From the NCBI GenBank assembly GCA_031275535.1, contig JAISOR010000141.1, forward strand, positions 1 through 6,167: 6,167 nucleotides of DNA, given 5' to 3'. Origin of the DNA: Treponema sp. Lineage in GTDB: Bacteria > Spirochaetota > Spirochaetia > Treponematales > Breznakiellaceae. Numbering within the stretch: the stretch's first letter is position 1; every line of letters starts with the position of its first letter. Positions 1 to 5,279 of this stretch are shown here, one piece after another. The notes beneath the pieces were generated by a model. It did no database searches. It saw only the letters and a program-made list of their open reading frames with translations, and was not told where the DNA came from. The translations under genes were made by a program, and so were the position numbers.

Positions 1-482
1 TTGGCGTGGTTGGTGGTCTGTAGTTCGTCTATCCGGGAGAGGATCACCCGGTCGCCGATGCGGTAATGGGAGATGAACGAACAATCCTGAATGGCCGGAT
101 CGTCCCCGATGTCGCAGGAGATGATCGTACTGTTCCGGATCCCCGCGGGGAGGCGGAAGTCGTGGTGCCGGAGCAGCGCATTCCGCAGAATCCCCAATCT
201 GACCAGGCCGTAGAAGGCGGAATTCTTTACCAGCAGGGGATCAAAGGGATCGCTCACGAGCAGGGCGTCCCAGTTTGAACAGTGGTTGTCATTCTTCACC
301 AGGGTCTCGATTTCTTCGGGCCTCAGTTTTCGCCATGCCGGGGGCGCCCCGCCGGCGGAACGGGCGGCAAGGACAGCCTGTTCGTTCCGCAGCCAGTATT
401 CATCCTTGCCGGGGGGAAGGTATTCCGGGGGAATAAAATCGTATCCGTACCGGTTTACCGGCGACAGATCAAGTTCAGTCAT
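1..482 (-). CDS. DUF4954 family protein, N-terminal 160 residues (3' end outside window)
   Basis: Reading leftward from an ATG at 482 gives an uninterrupted frame of 160 codons that leaves the window, so the C-terminal part is missing. The start is supported by AAAGGA seven bases upstream. After a roughly 45-residue N-terminal extension rich in Pro and charged residues, residues 50-100 (W-R-K-L-R-P-E-E-I-E, then C-x-N-W-D, D-P-F-D-P and Y-G-L-V-R-L-G) follow the pattern I recall for DUF4954 proteins of Treponema and Bacteroides. Residues 110-160 are short hydrophobic strands of the N-S-T-I-I-S-C-D-I-G-D / Y-R-I-G-D-R-V-I-L type, suggesting a left-handed beta-helix. The stretch ends in T-N-H-A, where family members usually continue toward F-G-N-G. 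Full-length members are, as I recall, around 600-700 residues, so about a quarter is visible. The biochemical role is unknown. The beta-helix resembles hexapeptide sugar-nucleotide enzymes, but activity cannot be inferred. It is divergent from, and probably transcribed independently of, the sugar operon. Confidence 0.72.
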   Translation of the reverse strand, partial: MTELDLSPVNRYGYDFIPPEYLPPGKDEYWLRNEQAVLAARSAGGAPPAWRKLRPEEIETLVKNDNHCSNWDALLVSDPFDPLLVKNSAFYGLVRLGILRNALLRHHDFRLPAGIRNSTIISCDIGDDPAIQDCSFISHYRIGDRVILSRIDELQTTNHA

Positions 483-564
483 TGTTCAATCCTTTGGTCC
501 CCGCGGATACCACGGCCGAACAGATCCCTCATGCAGTTAATTAGGATTGCGGCCGCTTAGGATG

Positions 565-578
565 AAATGCAGGCATTT
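565..578. repeat. 14-bp perfect palindrome AAATGC-AG-GCATTT
   Basis: Six-base arms (565-570 and 573-578) are perfect inverted repeats separated by two bases. The element lies in the predicted 5' leader of the DUF4954 transcript, about 30 bases downstream of its candidate -10. The two-base loop is too short for a good RNA hairpin, so a dimeric-protein site is more likely than a terminator, although a T run follows on the plus strand. No function can be assigned. Confidence 0.3.
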
Positions 579-608
579 TTCCCCGCGCGGGTCCCGATGT
601 TTTCTTTT

Positions 609-638
609 ATTATATTCCCGATACCCCGGGGAATACAA
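609..638 (-). promoter_or_regulatory. candidate sigma-70 promoter for the DUF4954 gene
   Basis: On the minus strand TTGTAT (638-633) is followed after 18 bases by a perfect TATAAT (614-609). The -35 keeps only the TTG of the consensus, so the call rests mainly on the -10. Transcription would start near position 602, giving a leader of roughly 120 bases before the ATG at 482. No better promoter was seen closer to the gene. Confidence 0.45.
613..635. promoter_or_regulatory. operator-like palindrome inside the leftward promoter
   Basis: TATTCCC (613-619) and GGGAATA (629-635) are perfect seven-base inverted arms around a nine-base centre. They occupy the spacer of the predicted leftward promoter and touch both its -10 and -35, where a repressor would block polymerase. 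The arms differ from the sites next to the kinase promoter, so a different regulator is implied. It could alternatively be a chance GC-rich palindrome. Confidence 0.35.
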
Positions 639-685
639 TCATTCAGCCCCGGATGACCATCCCCCTTCCGGGAAAGACCGGGCCG

Positions 686-703
686 TGGAGAAAATTTTCT
701 ACA
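686..703. promoter_or_regulatory. operator-like palindrome O1 (probable RpiR-type site)
   Basis: TGGAGAAAATTTTCTACA is an 18-bp palindrome with a perfect 12-bp core (689-700) and a single mismatched pair (688/701). It ends nine bases before the -35 of the kinase promoter. AT-rich GAAAATTTTC cores fit the kind of site bound by RpiR/MurR-type regulators, and such a regulator is encoded in the operon. The half-site ATTTTCTACA is repeated, inverted, in the second element at 720-729, which makes chance less likely. Confidence 0.5.
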
Positions 704-712
704 AAAATAAGC

Positions 713-741
713 TTGACAGTGTAGAAAATATTCAGTATTGT
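713..741 (+). promoter_or_regulatory. sigma-70 promoter of the kinase-aldolase-rpiR operon
   Basis: A perfect -35 TTGACA (713-718) is followed after exactly 17 bases by a -10 TATTGT (736-741, four of six consensus bases). Transcription should start near 748. That lies at the end of the strong AGGAGG (743-748), so the leader would be only about 12 bases and ribosome binding would depend on AAGGA (749-753), six bases before the ATG at 760. This is the only convincing promoter upstream of the plus-strand operon. Confidence 0.65.
720..737. promoter_or_regulatory. second operator-like element O2 overlapping the core promoter
   Basis: The half-site TGTAGAAAAT (720-729) is identical to the reverse complement of 694-703 in O1, and the full 18 bases match the reverse complement of O1 at 14 positions. 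The second half-site is degenerate. The element fills the -35/-10 spacer and overlaps the first two bases of the -10, so binding should repress. It begins 34 bp from the start of O1, close to three helical turns, as expected for cooperative binding by a dimer of dimers. Confidence 0.48.
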
Positions 742-759
742 TAGGAGGAAGGAACCGGA

Positions 760-1689
760 ATGGCGGATTTTGATATCCTTGGCATTGGGCATAGTTGTTA
801 CGATACCTTTGGGCTCTTGAACGTAATGCCCCTCCCGGATACCGCGGTCTGGCTGGATGCCATGGAGTGTCAGGGAGGGGGCGCCGCTACTCAGGCTATG
901 GTAGCCGCCGCCCGGCTGGGCATGAAAACCGCGATTGCCGCGGTACTGGGGGATGATCCGGAGGGGCTGTACCTTAAAGGGGACTTTGAACGGGAGGGGA
1001 TAAATATCGAGGGCCTGCGGATCGTACCCGGCGCCGGCACCTCCCGGGCCTTTGCCGTGGTGGAAGGATCCACGGGCCGGCGGACCCTCTTTGTCTATGC
1101 CGGTTCCCTGCCGGAACTGACCCTGGAGGATGGCCTTAAACAGCTCATCCTCCGGAGCCGGATGCTGCACCTGGATGCTACGGTTTATCAGCTTGCCCTG
1201 GATGCGGCGGTTTTTGCAAAGGGCCGGGGTATACCGGTGAGCCTTGACGGCTGCGAGGACGGGGCGGGCAGGGAAAAGATCCGGGCCCTGGTGGAGACGA
1301 CGGATATTCTGATAGGTAATGAATGGTATCCCCGGTCGGTGACGGGGCTAGAGGATCCGGAGGAAGCCCTCCTCACCCTGGCCCGTATGGGTCCCGGGGT
1401 AGTAATCTCCACCCGGGGCAAGGGGGGCGCCTGGCTGGCCGACCGGGGGAGACTCAAAAAATTTCCCCCCTACCCGGTGCCGGTTACGGATACCACCGGC
1501 GCAGGGGATGTGTTTCACGGCGCTTTTCTTGCCGCCTATTTGAGGGGCATGACGGCGGAAAGGGCGGTTTCCTATGCCAGCGCCGCCGCGGCAATAAATT
1601 GTATGACCCTGGGAGGCCGAAGGGGCATTCCCCACAGAAAAACACTGGACGCTTTTATGCGGGAGCGTGGTTTTTTAAAACCATGCTGA
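760..1689 (+). CDS. PfkB-family carbohydrate kinase (ketohexokinase/YihV-like branch)
   Basis: This 309-residue cytoplasmic protein has the normal ribokinase-family length. It begins with the usual first strand and D-containing loop (residues 4-20), then Gly-rich G-G-G-A-A-T-Q-A (39-46) and A-A-R-L-G...G-D-D near 50-66, as in PfkB signature 1. S-T-R-G-K-G-G-A (217-224) fits the ATP-site loop. D-T-T-G-A-G-D (244-250) is signature 2, with Asp250 the probable catalytic base. The end, D-V-F-H-G-A plus C-M-T-L-G-G-R-R-G-I-P (281-291), resembles E. coli YihV and ketohexokinase-like enzymes, which phosphorylate ketoses at O1. The family N-x-x-E motif is degenerate here (N187-E-W-Y190). Positions aligning, from memory, with YihV Lys27, Asn109 and Arg138 are Ala29, Val112 and about Ala140, arguing against sulfofructose. 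The likely reaction is ATP-dependent phosphorylation of a ketose or derivative. It is the first gene of the operon, with the aldolase starting 16 bases downstream. Confidence 0.88.
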   Translation: MADFDILGIGHSCYDTFGLLNVMPLPDTAVWLDAMECQGGGAATQAMVAAARLGMKTAIAAVLGDDPEGLYLKGDFEREGINIEGLRIVPGAGTSRAFAVVEGSTGRRTLFVYAGSLPELTLEDGLKQLILRSRMLHLDATVYQLALDAAVFAKGRGIPVSLDGCEDGAGREKIRALVETTDILIGNEWYPRSVTGLEDPEEALLTLARMGPGVVISTRGKGGAWLADRGRLKKFPPYPVPVTDTTGAGDVFHGAFLAAYLRGMTAERAVSYASAAAAINCMTLGGRRGIPHRKTLDAFMRERGFLKPC

Positions 1690-1705
1690 AAAAGGAGTAA
1701 AGAGT

Positions 1706-2551
1706 ATGAAGCTCTGTTCATTTACGGAGATGTTGGCCCTGGCGCGGAAGAATCATTTTACCGTGGGGGCCTTTAATGTTCTCAACATGGAGACCATCCA
1801 GGCGGTGGTCCGGGCTGCGGATAAAGCGGCCTCCCCGGTAATCGTACAGGTGTACCACGAGGACCTGCGGTTTGGGGGGGCCCCCTATTACCGGGCCCTG
1901 GCCGGCGCGGCGGCGGAGGAAGTTTCCGTCCCTGTCTGCCTCAGTCTGGATCACGGTCAAAAGTATGAACAGGCCCTGGAGTGTATCGAAGCGGGTTTTA
2001 CCGGAGTGATGATCGATCTTTCTACCGAGGACTTCGGCAAGAATGTGGAGGATACCAAAAGGGTCGTTAAGGAGGCCCATGCCCGGGGCATCTCGGTAGA
2101 AGCCGAACTGGGGCGGATATTCGACGCCGATTCGTCGAATGAAAAAATCGCCGCCGGTTTTACGGATCCGAAAACCGCCGGGGAATTTGTCAGGCTTACC
2201 GGAATCGACGCATTGGCGGTTTCCGTGGGAACAGCCCACGGGATCTACGCCGAAAAACCGAGGATCAACTTCGCTCTCCTGGGGGAATTGATCGGCGCCA
2301 TTGATATTCCCATCGTGGTACACGGCGGCTCCGATACCCCCGACGGGGATGTCCGGAAAATGGTGGGGATGGGAATCGCCAAACTCAACATCGGGACCGA
2401 TTTAATGAACGCCTACAACCGGGGCCTCCTTGAATGCCTGGGGAAGGGGGACAGAATGGTCCCGTCGAGGATCGTCATGGCCAATGCCCGCAGACGGGTT
2501 GAAGAGGTGGTTGCCGGTAAATTGGGTTTATTAAACCATTGCCGGCAATAG
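1706..2551 (+). CDS. class II ketose-phosphate (fructose/tagatose-bisphosphate-type) aldolase
   Basis: This 281-residue protein matches the length of GatY/AgaY/IolJ-type class II aldolases, zinc enzymes that cleave a ketose phosphate to DHAP and an aldehyde. The catalytic set is visible: L-D-H-G with Asp82 (proton transfer) and His83 (zinc), V-E-A-E-L-G with Glu132/Glu134, G-T-A-H-G-I-Y with His178 (zinc), and V-V-H-G-G-S with His206 (zinc) plus the phosphate loop G207-S209. N-I-G-T-D (228-232) forms the second phosphate-binding element. At 101-107 the sequence is V-M-I-D-L-S-T, where most relatives have D-G/A-S, a small difference near the active site. The start is secure: AAAGGAG at 1691-1697 lies eight bases before the ATG. 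It follows the kinase by 16 bases, so the two are co-transcribed and probably act in sequence. The exact substrate (1-phosphate, 1,6-bisphosphate or a deoxy-gluconate phosphate) cannot be decided. Confidence 0.9.
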   Translation: MKLCSFTEMLALARKNHFTVGAFNVLNMETIQAVVRAADKAASPVIVQVYHEDLRFGGAPYYRALAGAAAEEVSVPVCLSLDHGQKYEQALECIEAGFTGVMIDLSTEDFGKNVEDTKRVVKEAHARGISVEAELGRIFDADSSNEKIAAGFTDPKTAGEFVRLTGIDALAVSVGTAHGIYAEKPRINFALLGELIGAIDIPIVVHGGSDTPDGDVRKMVGMGIAKLNIGTDLMNAYNRGLLECLGKGDRMVPSRIVMANARRRVEEVVAGKLGLLNHCRQ

Positions 2552-2556
2552 GCGCT

Positions 2557-3399
2557 ATGGCATATCCGTCAAACCTTCCTGACTATCTCGCTGCCCATAG
2601 CGATTCTTTTCAAAAATCGGATCTATTGATCGCCCGCTTTATTTTGGAGGAGGGCCGGGCGGTCCTTAAAATGACGGTCACCGAATTCGCGGAGAGGATC
2701 GGTGTTAGTGATGCGACGATAATCCGGTTCTGCCAGAAGATAGGCTTTAAGGGTTACTATCAGATGAAGATTGTCCTTGCCCAGTCTCTGCGGGATCGGG
2801 AGGATGGGGAAAATCCGCCGGAGGATCAGGGCAGGAATCCCCTCTCCTATGTAAGCGGCATTGTGCTGGATAATATCCGGGAGACGGAGAAGAAGTTGGA
2901 TCCCGGCGTCATCAACGCTGCGGCGGAGTTGATCAACCGGGCGGAGCGGGTCTGTTTTTACGCCGCCGGTAATTCCTACCCCGTCGCCCTCGATGCGGCC
3001 TATAAATTGTCCCGCATCGGCATACAGACCTTTGTTTCCGATTTGGCGGAATATCAGATTTCCAATGCCTATTTTCTGGACAAAAAATCCGTGGCCTTTG
3101 GAATTTCCCATTCCGGCGGGTCCAGGGCGGTATTAACGGCCTTTGAAATAGCAAAGGCCCGGGAAGCCCCCATTGTTTTGGTATCCAACCACGAAAAATC
3201 TCCCCTCGCTTTATTGGCGGACATCAGGCTCGTCACCGGGGCGCATAAAGAGTATTTCCGTGACGCCGGTTTGGTTACCCGGATCTGTACCATGTACCTT
3301 ATCGATGTTCTTTTTTTTACTATTTTGACTCAAAAGAACAGAGATTATGCCGGGCTCTTCCGCGAGGGGGAGGAAAAAATGTCCGACCTTACCCTGTAA
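2557..3399 (+). CDS. MurR/RpiR-family transcriptional regulator (HTH + SIS domains)
   Basis: The protein is 280 residues from ATG 2557. A TTG at 2539 in the same frame, inside the end of the aldolase gene, would add six residues. I prefer the ATG, five bases after the aldolase stop, although neither start has a strong ribosome site and translational coupling is likely. The N-terminal RpiR-type HTH spans about residues 15-75: I-A-R-F-I-L, then T-E-F-A-E-R-I-G-V-S-D-A-T-I-I-R-F-C, then K-I-G-F-K-G-Y. The C-terminal SIS domain (about 130-255) has F-Y-A-A-G-N-S, A-Y-K-L-S-R-I-G and G-I-S-H-S-G-G-S, the sugar-phosphate-binding pattern. Family members bind DNA as dimers or tetramers and respond to phosphosugars. 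Its place at the end of the catabolic operon, with paired palindromes at the promoter, suggests autoregulation and control of the converging transporter. Repressor or activator action cannot be told from sequence. Confidence 0.9.
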   Translation: MAYPSNLPDYLAAHSDSFQKSDLLIARFILEEGRAVLKMTVTEFAERIGVSDATIIRFCQKIGFKGYYQMKIVLAQSLRDREDGENPPEDQGRNPLSYVSGIVLDNIRETEKKLDPGVINAAAELINRAERVCFYAAGNSYPVALDAAYKLSRIGIQTFVSDLAEYQISNAYFLDKKSVAFGISHSGGSRAVLTAFEIAKAREAPIVLVSNHEKSPLALLADIRLVTGAHKEYFRDAGLVTRICTMYLIDVLFFTILTQKNRDYAGLFREGEEKMSDLTL

Positions 3400-3404
3400 G
3401 GGTA
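3390..3404. terminator. weak hairpin at the convergent gene junction
   Basis: TACCCT-GTA-AGGGTA forms a six-pair stem with a three-base loop, overlapping the rpiR stop codon. It has no adjacent T tract: the nearest are T4 at 3417-3420 on the plus strand and six Ts opposite 3374-3379 on the minus strand, each about ten bases away. It may act as a weak bidirectional terminator for the two converging operons, but it is not a canonical intrinsic terminator. Confidence 0.25.
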
Positions 3405-3418
3405 TCCCGTATAGGCTT

Positions 3419-4264
3419 TTAACTTTTCACTGAACCCGCGGTCATGCCGGCCAGAAAATATTTTTGGGCAAAAAGGTAGATCAGTAAAACAGGAAGGCTG
3501 CCCAGGAGCGACATGGCCATCATTTCATTCCACTGATAGGAAAACTGTCCCATCATCTGTTGAATCCCTATAGGGACCGTCCTCATCTCCGTGGTTTTGG
3601 TAAGGGTAAGGGCGAAGAGAAATTCATTCCAGCCCAAAAGAAAGGTAAAGATCGCCGTGGCCACAATGCCGGGGACGGAAACCGGGACCAGCACCTTCCA
3701 AAGGGCAAAAAACCGGGAAGCCCCGTCAACCAGAACCGCTTCGTCCAGTTCTTTGGGGATGGTATTGAAATAACCGGTCATCATAAGGATCGCATAGGGC
3801 AGGGTAAAGGCCATATAGGTAAGTATCAGGGCAAAGTAGGTATCATACATTCGCAGGGCCACGATAAGGCCGAAGAAGGGGATCAGCAGGGTTATGGGCG
3901 GCACTGTTTGGGTGCTGATAATAAATATGTGGATAAGCTTTTTCCCCCTAAAGGTAAAGCGGGAAAAACTATAGGCCCCAAGGATGGACACCAGCAGGGT
4001 CAATATCGTAACCGAGATAACCACCACATAGCTGTTAATAAAAAAACGGATCCTGGTTGGATTGGTCAGAATTGCCCGGTATGCTTCCACCGTAAAATGC
4101 TTTGGTACGATTCGGGGCGGCACGGTGAATATTTCCAGATTTGACCGGATTGACATGGTGATCATCCAGAATATGGGAAAGGCGGCATAGACAAGGCCCG
4201 CCGCAAGACCGATGTAGATGAACAGTAATTGTACCCGTTTTCGCCGTTTAATTGAATGAGCCAT
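3419..4264 (-). CDS. CUT1-type sugar ABC transporter permease, MalG/UgpE-like
   Basis: This 281-residue inner-membrane protein has about six hydrophobic segments (roughly 12-34, 77-100, 110-132, 142-165, 200-222 and 250-268). The cytoplasmic EAA loop that docks on the ATPase lies at 171-199, with D-E-A...V-D-G-A, invariant Gly181 and the closing P-V-S-V-P-G. The C-terminal L-A-G-M-T-A-G-S-V-K is the typical ending of this permease class, so the gene is complete. Its ATG overlaps the stop of the upstream permease by one base (TAATG), indicating translational coupling. AAAGGA lies ten bases upstream. It pairs with the MalF-like permease to form the channel. It ends 19 bases from the convergent regulator gene. 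The ligand cannot be deduced from the permease. Confidence 0.92.
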   Translation of the reverse strand: MAHSIKRRKRVQLLFIYIGLAAGLVYAAFPIFWMITMSIRSNLEIFTVPPRIVPKHFTVEAYRAILTNPTRIRFFINSYVVVISVTILTLLVSILGAYSFSRFTFRGKKLIHIFIISTQTVPPITLLIPFFGLIVALRMYDTYFALILTYMAFTLPYAILMMTGYFNTIPKELDEAVLVDGASRFFALWKVLVPVSVPGIVATAIFTFLLGWNEFLFALTLTKTTEMRTVPIGIQQMMGQFSYQWNEMMAMSLLGSLPVLLIYLFAQKYFLAGMTAGSVKS

Positions 4265-5187
4265 TATCCCCGCATCCTTTGGTGTTTTACATAGAAAAAT
4301 GCCAATACCATGGAGAACAGGAGGATCAGCACCGCCGCCGCCGACGCGGCGGAATATTGGTATTGGTTGAAGGCCAGTTTATAGGTATAGGTGGAAAGCA
4401 CTTCGGTGCTGCGGCCCGGCCCTCCGCCGGTGGCCATCCATACCAGGGGAAAGATATGGGTGGTCCAGATAAAATCCAGGAGACTGATGCTCATGATAAT
4501 CGGGGCCAGGAAAGGGATGGTGATATAGATAAACCGCTGTGTTTCGCTGGTTCCGTCGATGATGGCGGCTTCGTACATATCCTGGGGAATCCCCTGGAGC
4601 CCCGCCAGAAGGCTGACCATAAAAAAGGGATACCCCGCCCAGATATTCACAAATACAAGGGTATGCAGGGCGGTCTTTGAATTCCCGAACCACTCCGCAT
4701 TTTCGTTGATAAGCCGGAAGAAGCGGAGGATGTAGTTGATCACCCCCAGGGGATTGAGGAGGAGCCGCCATGTAATTGCCACTACGGTGGCGGTGAAGAG
4801 CCAGGGCAAAATATAAAAAATCCGGAAGACGGTGCGGACCAGGCCATTAACCTTTGAATTGAGGAGCATCGCAAATCCTAGTCCCAGGACAAGATGGAAC
4901 AGGACGCTGAGGATGGTAAAATACAAAGTATGGAAGAAAGAATTCTGAAACTCCGGGTCCCCAAGCACCCGGAGGTGGTGCCGGAATCCGGTAAACACCG
5001 GATTGGGATTCGCTATGATATTATCGTAGAGGCTGTACCGAACCACCGTTACCATGGGGTATACCATGAGCAGGATCAGCAATGCCAGGGCAGGGACAAG
5101 GTACAGGTACGGAAGCACCCTGTTTTTCAGCTTGAACGATGACGGGGAGACTCTCTGTTTATCCCTTTGCCGCATATTACCTGCCAT
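4264..5187 (-). CDS. CUT1-type sugar ABC transporter permease, MalF/UgpA-like
   Basis: From ATG 5187 the protein is 307 residues. A basic cytoplasmic head (R, K and Q rich, to about 24) leads into the first membrane segment (26-48), and further segments lie near 83-107, 119-143, 174-197, 227-250 and 282-300. The EAA loop is at 203-229 (Y-E-A-A-I-I-D-G-T...I-P-F-L-A-P). T-G-G-G-P-G-R-S-T-E-V-L (253-264) is a strong signature of MalF/UgpA-type sugar permeases. The frame is open further upstream to a TTG at 5232 and an ATG at 5223, but those starts have no good ribosome site and would add an Arg/Pro-rich tail. ATG 5187 has GGAAGG nine bases upstream. It lies between the binding protein and the partner permease, in the usual CUT1 order. 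Confidence 0.92.
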   Translation of the reverse strand: MAGNMRQRDKQRVSPSSFKLKNRVLPYLYLVPALALLILLMVYPMVTVVRYSLYDNIIANPNPVFTGFRHHLRVLGDPEFQNSFFHTLYFTILSVLFHLVLGLGFAMLLNSKVNGLVRTVFRIFYILPWLFTATVVAITWRLLLNPLGVINYILRFFRLINENAEWFGNSKTALHTLVFVNIWAGYPFFMVSLLAGLQGIPQDMYEAAIIDGTSETQRFIYITIPFLAPIIMSISLLDFIWTTHIFPLVWMATGGGPGRSTEVLSTYTYKLAFNQYQYSAASAAAVLILLFSMVLAFFYVKHQRMRG

Positions 5188-5216
5188 ACAAAAGACCCTT
5201 CCCGCGGGGCGGCGCG

Positions 5217-5249
5217 ATGGCATGGGATTCAAGGAAACCCCTGTGCCAT
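5217..5249 (-). other. intercistronic mRNA hairpin between binding protein and permease
   Basis: ATGGCA (5217-5222) and TGCCAT (5244-5249) are perfect inverted arms, and GGG/CCC inside (5224-5226 with 5238-5240 or 5239-5241) can extend the stem past a small internal loop. It lies in the 92-base gap between the binding-protein stop and the permease start. With no T run after it, it is better read as a processing or stabilising structure than a terminator. Such structures often keep binding-protein mRNA more abundant than permease mRNA. Confidence 0.35.
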
Positions 5250-5279
5250 TGCGTTCGTCATGATACTCCGCTAACCCTG

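Noticed and set aside
582..591. CCCGCGCGGG self-complementary stretch
   Set aside because: Short GC palindromes (also CCCGCGGG at 5201-5208 and the NotI-like GCGGCCGC at 550-557) are expected by chance in DNA of this composition. No paired element was found.
643..1170. Minus-strand open frame of 175 codons over the kinase promoter and gene start
   Set aside because: It is antisense to the kinase, rich in Pro/Gly/His with no recognisable domain, and would run through the promoter region. It is a frame shadow of a GC-rich gene.
1871..1885. Run of seven G followed by five C in the aldolase gene, possible slippage tract
   Set aside because: It is shorter than the G tracts usually linked to phase variation in treponemes, and it encodes in-frame F-G-G-A-P. 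The reading frame is intact.
3311..3318. Run of eight T within the regulator gene
   Set aside because: There is no preceding stem, and it encodes a hydrophobic Phe-rich stretch in the SIS domain. It is neither a terminator nor a frameshift.
3560..4144. Plus-strand open frame of 194 codons opposite the MalG-like permease
   Set aside because: It is full of Gly, Lys, His and Gln, the typical complement of membrane-protein codons, and has no domain. It is a shadow.
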